Source: JABMPU01 sp964457455
GTDB lineage: Bacteria; Cloacimonadota; Cloacimonadia; Cloacimonadales; TCS61
Assembly: GCA_964457455.1 (NCBI GenBank)
Contig: CAYWJN010000005.1
Location: forward strand, 1-57,057
Direction: 5' to 3'
DNA length: 57,057 nucleotides
Numbering within the stretch: position 1 is the stretch's first letter; the number at the start of each line of letters is the position of its first letter. The notes below the pieces were generated by a model. The model searched no databases and had not been told where the DNA came from. It saw only the letters and a program-made list of their open reading frames with translations. Made by a program: the position numbers and the translations under genes. Of the stretch, positions 1-9,103 are shown piece by piece.

Positions 1-116
1 TGACGCATTATTCTTGACATAATTTACTGTGTCAATCGTTTTCACACAGGCTGAGGAGCATGGGAACAAGAAGACATCACCACCTCTTTAATTTCAAATT
101 TTTTATTCACAATGTT

Positions 117-1406
117 TTATTTTTTTACTACTTTAACAAGATGGGTTGCACAACTAATACAAGGATCATAAGCTCGCACTATTTTTTCAAGTTCAAAAGC
201 AATCTCATCTGTGTTTTTACCAGCTTTATTCAAGTTAAAGGCAGAGTTCTTAAAATACTTTTCAATATCATCGAGATTATATGCAGTAGGTGTGATGATA
301 TTAGCACTTGTAACATAACCATCCTCAAAGCTGTAATCGTGAACTAAAAGTCCTCGCGGTGCTTCCACAGTTCCCACTCCCCTACCTTTCTTTTTAGCAG
401 GTTTTTCAAATTCAGGTGTGGGAAGTTTGAGCAGAATATCAACCAGTTCTGGAATCCTTTCAAGGCTGTAGATCATTTCAATTGTTTGAGCCAGGTTATT
501 GAATAATGGATTTTTCAACCATCGCGGATTTTTATATTTTTTATATTTCTTGCCCGCTTCTCCTTTCAAACTGTCGCCAATGCAGTTGAGTCTTGCCAAA
601 GCACCAACCGTGAAGGGTTTTCCTTTGTAAAGTGATCTTTTTGCAAAGGAATGCGGCACTGTTCTTTCAATTAGATTCTCTTTATATTTATTAGAAGGGA
701 TTACTTTTCCATCGGAGAAAATCAGCTCATCTCCCCAGAATCCAAATTTATTGTCAGCAGGATTGCAGCAGATAAACACAGTTTCTTCTTCCAGATGATC
801 CGGAAGATCCAAGCCACCAACTATATCAGTAGCAGCAATCGAGAATGGTAAAAGTTCTTCAGCTTCCTTTTTTATCTCCAGGAGTTCTGTTTCTGAAGGA
901 AATTTACCGAATCCACCAGCAGTTGCATTTTCTCCGTGAATATATTTCCCATTTAAAATCTGCATCACTTTATTACCGAATTTTTTCAGATTCAAAGCTT
1001 GTTTTACAACGTCTTCATATTTATCTACCATAGCAATAACATTCGGATAGCCCAGATAATCCGGAAGAGCGAGTGCAAAAACATGAAGAGAATGACTTTC
1101 GATAATCTCTCCCAAATGCATCAACTCGCGAGCAAAATAAGTTTTCTTATCTTCTTTATATTTTAATGCTCTTTCTATACTTCTGATAGCAACATTTTTG
1201 TGAGAAACTGTGCAGATGGCACAAATTCTGGGAGTAAAAGAAATAACTTCTTCCGGCAATTTACCGATTGCGAGAGCTTCTATTAATCGTGGTCCTTCAA
1301 AGATGTTCATTTGAACCTTTTTAACCTGATCGTTTTCTATCTCAACGTAGATGCCGCCATCACCCTCAACTCGAGCAAGATGTTTAACCTCAATTATCTT
1401 CTTCAT
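117..1406 (-). CDS. hydA: Group 3b NiFe hydrogenase large (alpha) subunit
   Basis: Catalytic subunit of a soluble bidirectional NiFe hydrogenase of the sulfhydrogenase type (H2 <-> 2H+ linked to NAD(P)H; some members also reduce sulfur). Both Ni-binding motifs are intact: RICAICTVSH at residues 60-69 and DPCISCATH at about 414-422. All Ni ligands are Cys; no selenocysteine replaces them although Sec genes lie next door. A seven-residue tail follows the last His and would be the piece removed by a maturation protease, which is not in the window. At 429 residues it is full length for the family. It is the last gene of a four-gene operon and its start overlaps the end of the small-subunit gene by 4 nt. 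Assignment to group 3b rests on motif form and operon partners. Confidence is high for the family and moderate for the in vivo direction and electron carrier. Confidence 0.95.
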   Translation of the reverse strand: MKKIIEVKHLARVEGDGGIYVEIENDQVKKVQMNIFEGPRLIEALAIGKLPEEVISFTPRICAICTVSHKNVAIRSIERALKYKEDKKTYFARELMHLGEIIESHSLHVFALALPDYLGYPNVIAMVDKYEDVVKQALNLKKFGNKVMQILNGKYIHGENATAGGFGKFPSETELLEIKKEAEELLPFSIAATDIVGGLDLPDHLEEETVFICCNPADNKFGFWGDELIFSDGKVIPSNKYKENLIERTVPHSFAKRSLYKGKPFTVGALARLNCIGDSLKGEAGKKYKKYKNPRWLKNPLFNNLAQTIEMIYSLERIPELVDILLKLPTPEFEKPAKKKGRGVGTVEAPRGLLVHDYSFEDGYVTSANIITPTAYNLDDIEKYFKNSAFNLNKAGKNTDEIAFELEKIVRAYDPCISCATHLVKVVKK

Positions 1407-2188
1407 TTTGCTACCTCCAAAAGCTTCTCAATCTTTTCCACAATCTCACTGCCACCGAACATCCGGAATCTTCTGATAATTTCCTCTGTTTTAAAACCTT
1501 TTTCTTTCAATAATTTCAGCTCCGCAATATGATTAGCTTCTTCGATAATTCCCCAACAACCGATACAAGGTGTATTATGTGTAGGACACGGAGCAGTGCA
1601 ACCTCCCATTGTTAATGGTCCTAAACACAACTTGCCGTCATTCAGAAGACAATCATTTTCTCTAAATTTACACTCAAGGCAAACAGGTGAATTTGTATAA
1701 GTCGGTATGTTTCCAAACAACAATTGAATTATAGCTCGCAACATCTGAATTTTGCTGGGTGGACATCCCGGAATAAAAGCATCAACCTTGACAAACTTAT
1801 GAATCGGTTGAGCTTCTCTGGGAATAGCAACAGTGAATTTCGCCTCTCCATAAACCTGCTTGAATCTCTGTTCCCATTTGCCATCTCCAAGCGACATTGC
1901 CTGCACACAACCATGATTTGCACAAGAACCAAAAGCTACTAAAATCTTTGCTTTTTCGCGAATTTCTTTTAATTCCTGGAGTTGTTTGTTAGTATTTATC
2001 GAACCTTCCACCAAAGCAATATCAACAGGAGCATCATCGTCATTATTACTCATAGCCTCATAAAAAACTTTTATATCTGCTGCTGAAAATAAATCTACTA
2101 GTTCATCTTCGCAATCCAATAGCGAAAGTTGACAACCAGCACAGCCAGTAAAACCGTAAATTCCTAATGTAGGTTTCTTATTCATCAT
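1403..2188 (-). CDS. hydD: Group 3b NiFe hydrogenase small (delta) subunit
   Basis: Electron-transfer small subunit that pairs with the large subunit and carries its iron-sulfur clusters. The N-terminus has the proximal-cluster motif (GFTGCAGCQ, about residues 13-21). Further Cys ligands are seen in GSCANHGC and PGCPPSK, and a Cys-rich C-terminal half includes CLECKFRENDC and CIGCWG. There is no Tat signal peptide, so the enzyme is cytoplasmic, as expected for group 3. The 261-residue length is normal. It sits between the flavin subunit (6-nt gap upstream) and the large subunit (4-nt overlap downstream), so translation is probably coupled. I see nothing missing. Confidence 0.93.
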   Translation of the reverse strand: MMNKKPTLGIYGFTGCAGCQLSLLDCEDELVDLFSAADIKVFYEAMSNNDDDAPVDIALVEGSINTNKQLQELKEIREKAKILVAFGSCANHGCVQAMSLGDGKWEQRFKQVYGEAKFTVAIPREAQPIHKFVKVDAFIPGCPPSKIQMLRAIIQLLFGNIPTYTNSPVCLECKFRENDCLLNDGKLCLGPLTMGGCTAPCPTHNTPCIGCWGIIEEANHIAELKLLKEKGFKTEEIIRRFRMFGGSEIVEKIEKLLEVAK

Positions 2189-2194
2189 GCCCTC

Positions 2195-3052
2195 TTAAAT
2201 TAATTCTCGCATATGAATTACATCCCAATAAGTGAAAACAGGGCCATCAATGCAAGTATAGCGATAATCAATAATGCAGTGACCACATTTACCAGTTCCG
2301 CATTTCATTCTTCGCTCAAGATTGACTAAAATATTGTGTTTTTCAAGTTTATAATTGAGAATTTCATTAACCGCAAATTTATACATAATCGGAGGACCAC
2401 AAACACAAGCAATCGTATTTTTAGGATCAATATCATTCACATATTTGAATAATTGAGTAACCATGCCTTCTTCGATCTTGTCCTCATATCCTTCATTGCC
2501 TTTATCTACTGTAAGATGGAGTTCTAATTGGTCTGATTCCAGCATCTCAAAAAAATCCGTACGATAAAGCATTTCTTGTGGATTTTTTGCTCCATATAAA
2601 TAAATCAATCTACCAAATAATTCCCGGTTATCTAAAATATAGAGAAGTAAGGAACGCAAAGGAGCTGCACCCAATCCACCTGCTACTATTATTATATCTT
2701 TACCCAGCATTTTCTCAATGGGAAAACCATTACCAAAAGGACCACGAAGACCTAACTGTTCACCATCTTTCAGTTCAAATATCTTGTTGGTGATTTTGCC
2801 GGTTTTCTTTATGGCAAATTCAAAAATTCCCTTTCGCGTTGGCGATGATGATATGGAAAAAGGCGCTTCACCCGACCCATAAACAGATAACATCATAAAC
2901 TGGCCCGGTTTGTAATCCAAATCTAAATGCTTGAATTCTTCTTTAGGAACTATCTGAAAAAATCTGACATCCGGAGTCAAATCTCTCTTACTGATAATTC
3001 GCATCATGATGGGTGTGTATAATTCAGGTCCTTTTTTATATTCGTATTTCAT
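2195..3052 (-). CDS. hydG: Hydrogenase FAD/NAD(P)H-binding (gamma) subunit
   Basis: Diaphorase subunit that passes electrons between the hydrogenase clusters and NAD(P)H. It belongs to the ferredoxin-NADP reductase/dihydroorotate dehydrogenase electron-transfer family. An FAD-binding barrel carries the PFSISSSPTRKG stretch (about residue 65), a nucleotide-binding fold carries VAGGLGAAPLRS (about 120-135), and a C-terminal 2Fe-2S motif CGTGKCGHC lies near residue 250 with a further Cys in YTCIDGP. The 285-residue length is typical. The name hydG follows the Pyrococcus sulfhydrogenase scheme and is unrelated to the [FeFe] maturase HydG. The gene lies 12 nt after hydB. NADPH versus NADH preference cannot be read from the sequence. 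Confidence 0.92.
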   Translation of the reverse strand: MKYEYKKGPELYTPIMMRIISKRDLTPDVRFFQIVPKEEFKHLDLDYKPGQFMMLSVYGSGEAPFSISSSPTRKGIFEFAIKKTGKITNKIFELKDGEQLGLRGPFGNGFPIEKMLGKDIIIVAGGLGAAPLRSLLLYILDNRELFGRLIYLYGAKNPQEMLYRTDFFEMLESDQLELHLTVDKGNEGYEDKIEEGMVTQLFKYVNDIDPKNTIACVCGPPIMYKFAVNEILNYKLEKHNILVNLERRMKCGTGKCGHCIIDYRYTCIDGPVFTYWDVIHMRELI

Positions 3053-3064
3053 AATTATTCTCCT

Positions 3065-4081
3065 CTAACCTTTTAATTTCTCAACAACGGTCTCGACATT
3101 GATATCTACAGGACATGTAATTATACACCTACCGCACCCCACACAACTCGGTGAGCCAAAATGACCGATGAATGCTTTTAATTTATGAGTGTACCACAAT
3201 TTCAATCTTTCTGCTTTGGATTCTCTAAAATTATGCTTACCTGCTACTAATGAATAATCTTTGAACATACAGGAATCCCAATACCTTCGTCTATGACCTT
3301 CATCTTTGTTCAGTTCGAGTTCATCTATCACATTGAAGCAGGTACAGGTAGGACAAACCATTGTACATTGTCCGCAGGATAAACACTTCTCGCCAAATTC
3401 ATCCCAGAAATCTGCATCATACATCAATTCCATTAAATCAGTAACACCTTCAAGATCAATATCTTTGGTGAAAGTCTTTCTTCTTTTTTCTCGATATGCA
3501 ACAAAATCTTTTGCAACATCAACAGGTACATCCTCGCTGAAAATATCGGAACCTAACCTGACAATATCATCACCTTTTTCTGAACCTACCCAGACCAGAT
3601 AATAATCTCCAAGATCGATAAAAAACAGGTCATATCCCTCTTCAACGATACTGGTATTTGTCTTATGAGAAAAAAGATATTCATCCGGTAAACTTGATTT
3701 TCCAATGATAATCACTTTTTCTCTTCGTTCCATATAATAATTATCAACAAAATCGGTTGTGTAGAATTTATCGAGGATATTTAATGCATGAATTTCACAA
3801 GGTGGAACTCCAACAATAACTCTTGTGGGAATATCATATTTTGGTTTTTCATATTTTGATGGTTTGAAATTCAAAATGTTAAGCTCCTGTGGCATAAGAA
3901 ATTTCTTTATCGGAAGTATTGTGCGAATGAATTCGTTGTACATAATAAGGTCTTCTTTTTTCTCGATCTTGTCATACACATAACGTGAACCTTTGGGAAT
4001 TGGAGCCCACACTTCTCCGAACTTTATCAATACATCATAAAGCTTATTCTCATCCTTTTTGGATAACTTGAGCACTCGCAT
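3065..4081 (-). CDS. hydB: Hydrogenase 4Fe-4S (beta) subunit
   Basis: Iron-sulfur subunit of the sulfhydrogenase family (SH beta), first gene of the operon. Two cysteine clusters are visible in the C-terminal third: CLSCGQCTMVCPTC (about residues 232-245) and CVGCGRCIITCPVDI (about 310-324). These are ligands for two cubane clusters that wire the flavin subunit to the small subunit. The N-terminal two-thirds has the PPCEIHALNILDKFY stretch typical of this family. The start is the ATG at 4081, preceded on the minus strand by GGAGGAG with 5-nt spacing. At 338 residues it is full length. With hydG, hydD and hydA it forms the complete set of group 3b subunits. Confidence 0.92.
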   Translation of the reverse strand: MRVLKLSKKDENKLYDVLIKFGEVWAPIPKGSRYVYDKIEKKEDLIMYNEFIRTILPIKKFLMPQELNILNFKPSKYEKPKYDIPTRVIVGVPPCEIHALNILDKFYTTDFVDNYYMERREKVIIIGKSSLPDEYLFSHKTNTSIVEEGYDLFFIDLGDYYLVWVGSEKGDDIVRLGSDIFSEDVPVDVAKDFVAYREKRRKTFTKDIDLEGVTDLMELMYDADFWDEFGEKCLSCGQCTMVCPTCTCFNVIDELELNKDEGHRRRYWDSCMFKDYSLVAGKHNFRESKAERLKLWYTHKLKAFIGHFGSPSCVGCGRCIITCPVDINVETVVEKLKG

Positions 4082-4136
4082 AAGTTCTCCTCCATTATTA
4101 CTTTTTTGAGAGCTAAATTTTTAATTTAGATTATTC

Positions 4137-4142
4137 TGTCAA
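4137..4142 (-). promoter_or_regulatory. Possible -35 element ahead of hydBGDA
   Basis: TTGACA on the minus strand, about 56 nt upstream of the hydB start, in the 176-nt space between selD and hydB. The expected -10 region is AT-rich without a clean hexamer. It contains a small dyad, CTAAAT...ATTTAG. The same TTGACA box recurs ahead of other genes in the window, which is the main support. Confidence 0.3.
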
Positions 4143-4257
4143 TTAAAGCTATAAAACAAATAATTTATTGTTAAAAACTATTTTTTATTGAAAATTAATT
4201 GAAATATTTATCTGAAAATTTTAGATAAAAAAAAACAATCGAAATTTGATAAAAATT

Positions 4258-5292
4258 TTAATATACATTTATATAAGAATCCGTTAATGATTTCACTTCT
4301 CCGATGATTTCAGCATTTGATAAAACTTTATTTTTTAAGTCATTCATTAATGAATCGGCTTTTGAGGGATGAACACACATTAATATTCCACCAGAAGTTT
4401 GAGCATCAAACATCAACATTTCCAAATTATAATCTATATTTTTGAATTTGCAATATTTTTTCAGATAATTCTGATTTCTGAAGGCAGCTCCCGGAATGCA
4501 GCCCAAATCAGCTAGTTCATAAGCCCCTTTCAAAACCGGAATTTTCTTGCTTTCCAAAACCATTGTAACTTTACTTGTTTCAGCCATTTTCTGAGCATGA
4601 CCGATAAGACCGAAACCTGTAATATCAGTTGCTGCCTGAATATTATATTTCTGCATAATTTCAGCAGCTTTTTTGTTCAATGATTTCATACATATCAGAG
4701 CGTTTTTATAATCCTCATTTGAAACTTCCCTGAGCTTTTGCCCGGCAATAATGATACCAGTACCTACAGGTTTTGTAAGAATAAGAACATCTCCGGGTTG
4801 GGCTTTAGAATTTGTAATTATTTTTTCCGGATGGATTATTCCTGTTACTGCCAAACCATATTTGGGAGGAAAATCGTTAATAGTGTGACCACCGATAATT
4901 ATTGCTTCAGCTTCGTTAACTTTATCATATCCACCTTTCAGCATTTGAGTGAAAACTTGCATTGGAATTTTATCATCGGGAAACATCACTAAATTCAAAG
5001 CTGTGAGCGGCTTGCCACCCATTGCATATACATCGCTCAAAGAATTCGCAGCAGCAATCTGACCAAAATCATAAGCATCGGAACAGATAGGAGGAAAAAA
5101 GTCTGTTGTTTGTATCAGAGCCAAATTATCCGAAATCTTGTACACTCCGGCATCATCGTGCGTGTTAAATCCCACCAAAAGATTCGGGTGCTTTGGATGA
5201 GGTAATTCCTTGAGAATGTCAGCCAACTGCTGAGCAGGTAACTTTGCAGATCAGCCACCGGCTGTAACTGTTGAAAGTAAATCAAATTCCAT
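4258..5292 (-). CDS. selD: Selenide, water dikinase, selenocysteine-containing SelD
   Basis: Makes selenophosphate from selenide and ATP, the Se donor for Sec-tRNA and other selenium uses. A plain reading starts too late, at a TTG at 5226. Upstream in the same frame, an ATG at 5292 opens MEFDLLSTVTAGG, then TGA at 5251-5253, then SAKLPAQQLADILKELP. That places the TGA exactly where SelD proteins carry their catalytic Cys or Sec (the GC/GU-x-x-K position), so it is read as Sec14, followed by the conserved Lys17. Downstream are NLLVGFNTHDDAGVY, the Gly-rich GGHTINDFPPKYGLAVTGI region, and ATDITGFGLIGHA. The recoded protein is 344 residues, normal for the family. The gene lies 8 nt after yedF, probably translationally coupled, because I see no good Shine-Dalgarno. 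Genome annotation pipelines would truncate this gene. Confidence 0.92.
5222..5242 (-). promoter_or_regulatory. Candidate bacterial SECIS hairpin after the selD UGA
   Basis: Starting 9 nt after the UGA, the minus-strand RNA can fold as GUUA-C-CUGC / UCA / GCAG-U-UGGC: four Watson-Crick pairs at the top, one mismatch, then A-U, two G-U and G-C pairs. The position suits a SelB-recognised element, but the apical loop is only 3 nt, so an alternative fold may be the functional one. No folding program was run. Confidence 0.3.
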
Positions 5293-5300
5293 ATTTATTT

Positions 5301-5903
5301 TTAAGGATAAATCAAATGTCCAGCATTGGTCATTGCTTGTAAAATATCATATGCATTGGAAACTTTGCCAACACTAACTCTATCAACTACATCATAATAA
5401 TTCACACAATTCCCGCAAATCAATATTTCAACTCCTAAAGATTCAAGAACTTTTAACTTATCTAAAACCGGAGAATCATCTAAGGTGAGAAAAACTCCTT
5501 CATGATAAAAAATCAGTTTATCAGGAAGAGGTTCAACTTCTTTAATCGTATCCAGGAAACCATTGGTGAGCATTTCTCCAAGTTCATCATTGGCAACGCT
5601 TCTGGTCTTCAAGATATAAATATGATTTCCTTTTTTCGTTCGATGGAGCTCGCTAAAATTTTCAGCTTCTGAATGAGAAATATTTTCCTCTAATTTTGTT
5701 ACTAAAAGCCTGTAGGTGTTATCTTCACGGGTAATTTCAACTTTTGCTTTATTATCTTTCAGGAATCTTCTCACATTGGTTTTTGATGTTTCATTATCGA
5801 TAAGCACAATAAACTGCTCATTAACTGAAACTTCATTTAACATTTTTTTAGTTAAAATCAAAGGCTTTGGACAAATCAAACCTTTTGCATCAACTTCTCT
5901 CAT
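5301..5903 (-). CDS. yedF: YedF-like selenium metabolism protein (TusA + DsrE-like domains)
   Basis: Two-domain protein found in selenium-using bacteria, thought to handle or deliver reduced selenium/sulfur; its exact role is not settled. Residues 1-75 form a TusA-like domain with GLICPKPLILTKKML (the CPxP motif; the Cys carries the per-sulfide or selenide). The C-terminal half resembles DsrE-like proteins and has a second thiol site, LICGNCVNYYD, near residue 170. The ATG at 5903 is chosen over earlier in-frame starts because the preceding 37 residues are selA sequence read in another frame, and MREVDAKGLICPKP is the family's usual N-terminus. This start overlaps selA by 14 nt. The gene lies between selA and selD in one operon, which supports a selenium rather than a general sulfur-relay role. 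Confidence 0.88.
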   Translation of the reverse strand: MREVDAKGLICPKPLILTKKMLNEVSVNEQFIVLIDNETSKTNVRRFLKDNKAKVEITREDNTYRLLVTKLEENISHSEAENFSELHRTKKGNHIYILKTRSVANDELGEMLTNGFLDTIKEVEPLPDKLIFYHEGVFLTLDDSPVLDKLKVLESLGVEILICGNCVNYYDVVDRVSVGKVSNAYDILQAMTNAGHLIYP

Positions 5904-7299
5904 AACTTCTCCTTTTATTGACAATCTTATTAACTGTTTCTGCGATATAAGAAATATCTTCTTCAAAAATCGTGAAAACATCAAAAAGGAAATTTCCTTC
6001 TCGCAAAACACCAAGAATTGGACGTTCCAATCTTAAAAGCTTTTTAAATATTTTTTCAGCAAATTTATTATCTTCAACACACGGTACAAGGCAAACAGCA
6101 AAACTGACGAGCTTCAGATCTGGGAGTGTACCACCACCAACCTGAGCAAAACTTTCTATGATTTTATTTTTAATATTCTTTTTGTTCAATTCTATAGAAA
6201 GATTCAGAGCAATATTTTTCAACTTTTTTTCATCACGATTCAGCATCATAAAAATAGGAATGTGTGAAAAAAGGTCTTCATCTTTTAAGTAGAATTTTAG
6301 CACGGAGGACAATGAAGCAAGAGTCATTTTTCCAACCCGTAAGGCACGCATCATCGGAACTCTGACAATTTTAGAAATTAATTCTTTTTTACCGGCAATA
6401 ATTCCAGCTTGAGGTCCACCCAACAATTTATCACAACTGAAAGTAATTAAATCCGCACCATCATTCAATCCGGAACGAACATCAGGTTCATTTTTCAAGG
6501 CAAGACATTCCGGTTTCCTCAGAAGTCCTGAACCAATGTCATAAATCAAGACTAAATTATATTTTTTAGCAAGTTTTGAAAGTTGTGATATCTCAACTTC
6601 TTCAGTAAATCCAGTCATATGAAAATTAGATTTATGTGCTTTGAAAATAATTCTGGTTTTTTCTGTGATCGCATTTTCATAATCAGAAATTCGGGTTCGA
6701 TTTGTAGTTCCGACTTCCTTCATTTTGGAGCCACTTACCTTCAATATTTCCGGAATCCGAAATGAACCGCCAATCTCGATCAGTTCGCCACGCGAAATTA
6801 TCACTTCCTTTTTAAAGGCAAGGGTTTTAAGACACAACATAATTCCAGCAGCATTATTATTCACAACTACTGCATCTTCAGCTTTTGTGATGAATTTTAT
6901 CAGCTCGGTCACATGAGATTTTCTGTGTCCTCTTTTGCCTGTTTGTAAATTCAATTCCAGGTTTGAATAATTATTTATGATTGGTTCCATCTGTTTTAAT
7001 ACAGCTTTTCCCAAAGGTGCTCTACCCAGGTTTGTGTGCAGCACAATTCCAGTTGCATTTATCACAGATTTCAGAGAGCTGCCTGCAATTGATAAAATCA
7101 GTAGTTCTATTCTTTTAATGATTTTTTCCATCTCAGGAGTTTTATGCTCTTTTAAAACATCTTCTCGAACCGTCTGCAAAATCTGTCGTATCGAATAAAC
7201 CACCAATTCTGAACCAAATTGTTTTGTAAGTTCAATAATTTCATTTTGAGTTAGAAGCTTATCTACTGCTGGAATTTTTTTTAATTCTGCTGTATGCAT
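5890..7299 (-). CDS. selA: L-seryl-tRNA(Sec) selenium transferase
   Basis: PLP enzyme that converts Ser-tRNA(Sec) to Sec-tRNA(Sec) using selenophosphate. Visible family marks: INATGIVLHTNLGRAPLG in the N-terminal third, VVNNNAAGIMLCLKTLA, YDIGSGLL, and the PLP lysine in SCDKLLGGPQAGII (Lys about 291; Escherichia coli uses Lys295). The 469-residue length matches the family. The ATG at 7299 is preceded by AGGA with 8-nt spacing. It is the first gene of selA-yedF-selD, with about 1 kb of gene-poor sequence upstream that must hold the promoter. SelB and the tRNA gene selC, also needed for UGA decoding, are not in this window. Confidence 0.95.
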   Translation of the reverse strand: MHTAELKKIPAVDKLLTQNEIIELTKQFGSELVVYSIRQILQTVREDVLKEHKTPEMEKIIKRIELLILSIAGSSLKSVINATGIVLHTNLGRAPLGKAVLKQMEPIINNYSNLELNLQTGKRGHRKSHVTELIKFITKAEDAVVVNNNAAGIMLCLKTLAFKKEVIISRGELIEIGGSFRIPEILKVSGSKMKEVGTTNRTRISDYENAITEKTRIIFKAHKSNFHMTGFTEEVEISQLSKLAKKYNLVLIYDIGSGLLRKPECLALKNEPDVRSGLNDGADLITFSCDKLLGGPQAGIIAGKKELISKIVRVPMMRALRVGKMTLASLSSVLKFYLKDEDLFSHIPIFMMLNRDEKKLKNIALNLSIELNKKNIKNKIIESFAQVGGGTLPDLKLVSFAVCLVPCVEDNKFAEKIFKKLLRLERPILGVLREGNFLFDVFTIFEEDISYIAETVNKIVNKRRSYERS

Positions 7300-8311
7300 G
7301 ATATATTCCTAAAAAAACATTAATATTTCTTTTTGATTCAATCGAAATTTTAAGAGGTTAAACCTGTTTTTTTTCAAATATTTTTGATGATTTATCGTGA
7401 GAAATATGAATAACAGTTTCATTTATTTCATCGTAATGTGTTCTGGTTATTTTGATTTCCATGAATTAGAGAATATCTTAATGAAACACCCAGAAAAATA
7501 TTCTTTGAAATCATTATTCAACTGATACAAATATTAAAATCATAACCAGCAAAATTATTTTTCTATTTACTGGTTCTTTGAAGAAATTTTTCATTAATAA
7601 ACCTTCAAAACCCTCCCTGCTTCTTAATTATTTCTCATTTAATTTTAATGAAGAACAGCGATTTTACTTAAACGTAAAAAAAATATGTTTTAAATTAAGT
7701 CAATAAAAAGCTAAGTTTAGATGAGTTGCATTCATCAGAATAATTAATTAAAATTGGAAATATTCAAAAAATATTTTAAATGAATTTTATCATTTAATGG
7801 TTTTACAATCGAAATAGAGTTTAAACTATTTTGAATCTTTCTCTAAAACACAGTATAAATTATAAGAAAAGAATTCTTCAAGGAAAGGAATTCTGAATCT
7901 TATCCTTGTAAAAAAAATGAATAAGAACAAATACTATTAAGATTGTTTTGAGCAAGCTATCTTTCCGGTTTTTCATTTGTTTTTTTTCGTTTGAATAATC
8001 TGTTATTGTGTTTGGCATGTATTATTATCTAGAAAAATAGCAAAACTTCGCTTACTATTAGAGGTTATTATGATAATTATTGCTCTGGAACTAGTGTTTC
8101 TATTGTTCGAGCTAAAATTTACTTTGATATTAGACAAAGTGATTTCTAATTAATTCACATTTAGCAGTATAATGTGTTATTTTAATAAATTAATTTTATC
8201 TTTTAAATTACTTTATGAAATACAACTTTCTATTAAGTACATAAATTAAAAGATAATGTATATCACCACGACACATTAAGTACGGTTGGAATATTATTAG
8301 CTTATTTTTAC
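7300..8311. other. Gene-poor AT-rich stretch between selA and the FRG gene
   Basis: About 1 kb without a convincing gene on either strand. It is very AT-rich, with many homopolymer runs. I find only very short open frames (a 34-residue one on the minus strand is listed separately). No tRNA-like cloverleaf, transposase remnant or long hairpin was seen. It must contain the promoter for the selA operon and perhaps decayed genes. Confidence 0.6.
7358..7462 (-). CDS. Possible 34-residue small protein, unknown
   Basis: Reads MEIKITRTHYDEINETVIHI followed by a Ser/Lys-rich end, ATG at 7462 and TAA at 7358-7360. The composition looks protein-like (mixed polar and beta-type residues). There is no clear Shine-Dalgarno and an in-frame TAA lies two codons upstream. 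It could be the decayed end of a larger gene. Weakly supported. Confidence 0.2.
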   Translation of the reverse strand: MEIKITRTHYDEINETVIHISHDKSSKIFEKKQV

Positions 8312-9103
8312 TCACCCTTTGGGACTATACTGCCTTTTCAACCACTGGCTCAATCCATCCAAACCGGGAAATAAAACCCGTTCTGTAACGTTTGCCTGGT
8401 CCAGTTTATCGCGAATTTCCCATTTCAATTCTTTAGGGATTATTATCTTCTTCCAGATTTCAGGATAATTTTTCAACCAATCATCCAACACTAATTGCGG
8501 ATTGGAGGAAATTGAACAAAAAGCATACTGATTTATGAACCTGTCATCCAAAGACGGTGGTTCGATAAATATCACAAAATCCTTATCCAGTGATAAATTG
8601 GAAAATTCCTGGAAAGATCCGGCTGCATTTAAAATCATATCAACTGTAAAAGCATTTGCTCCCTCTTTTTTCAATTCCATTTTCAGTTTGGATGGAAGCA
8701 TTTTATGAGCTTCTATATAATTTACAGCCCAAATCACACCGTCAATATCGAATCTGTCAATATCTGCTGTAGCAAAATGCATTGCCACATACGGAGAATA
8801 AGTCCAATCTAGAATTCTGGTGGGCAGTCCGTGATGTTGAGCCACAGCCAGCCAGTTCCAGATGGAATCGTGCTCTACAACACTTCGGTGTGCATATTTG
8901 ATAAAATTCCTGAGCAGATGATTTTCCATCTCTTCAAAATTTCCACCGAGACGTATCAGAGTTGTTTCCAATTTATAATCTGCATTGCAAAGTCCTCTGA
9001 AAGCAAATTTTGAACGAAACCTGCCAATCTCAGGATTCCAGGAATCTTCAAATAATTTATCCTGTAACTCGTTCCAGCTTGTAATTCTAAATTCATTTTT
9101 CAT
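8312..9103 (-). CDS. FRG-domain protein
   Basis: A 263-residue protein whose first half is an FRG domain, a module named for its Phe-Arg-Gly motif and found in bacterial proteins often linked to phage defence or toxin-antitoxin settings. Visible: the SWNELQDKLF start, the FAFRGLCNADYKLETTLIR core (about residues 33-51), then WNWLAVAQHHGLPTRILDWT and SPYVAMHFATAD, all typical of the family. The second half ends in a WKKIIIPKELKWEIRDKL stretch, also usual. GGAG with 5-nt spacing precedes the ATG at 9103. It stands alone, flanked by a gene-poor stretch and a repeat block, so no partner or operon clarifies its job. Biochemical function is not known; a defence role is inference only. Confidence 0.85.
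   Translation of the reverse strand: MKNEFRITSWNELQDKLFEDSWNPEIGRFRSKFAFRGLCNADYKLETTLIRLGGNFEEMENHLLRNFIKYAHRSVVEHDSIWNWLAVAQHHGLPTRILDWTYSPYVAMHFATADIDRFDIDGVIWAVNYIEAHKMLPSKLKMELKKEGANAFTVDMILNAAGSFQEFSNLSLDKDFVIFIEPPSLDDRFINQYAFCSISSNPQLVLDDWLKNYPEIWKKIIIPKELKWEIRDKLDQANVTERVLFPGLDGLSQWLKRQYSPKG

Noticed and set aside
117..1406. Possible selenocysteine NiFe hydrogenase because of the nearby sel genes
   Set aside because: All four Ni ligands are encoded by Cys codons and no in-frame TGA interrupts the gene.
5226..5226. TTG at 5226 as the start of selD
   Set aside because: It would remove the catalytic position and conserved Lys; the upstream frame through a TGA matches the SelD N-terminus.
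8070..8153. 27-residue hydrophobic frame with a weak AGAGG site
   Set aside because: Too short and in a gene-poor AT-rich stretch where such frames are expected by chance.
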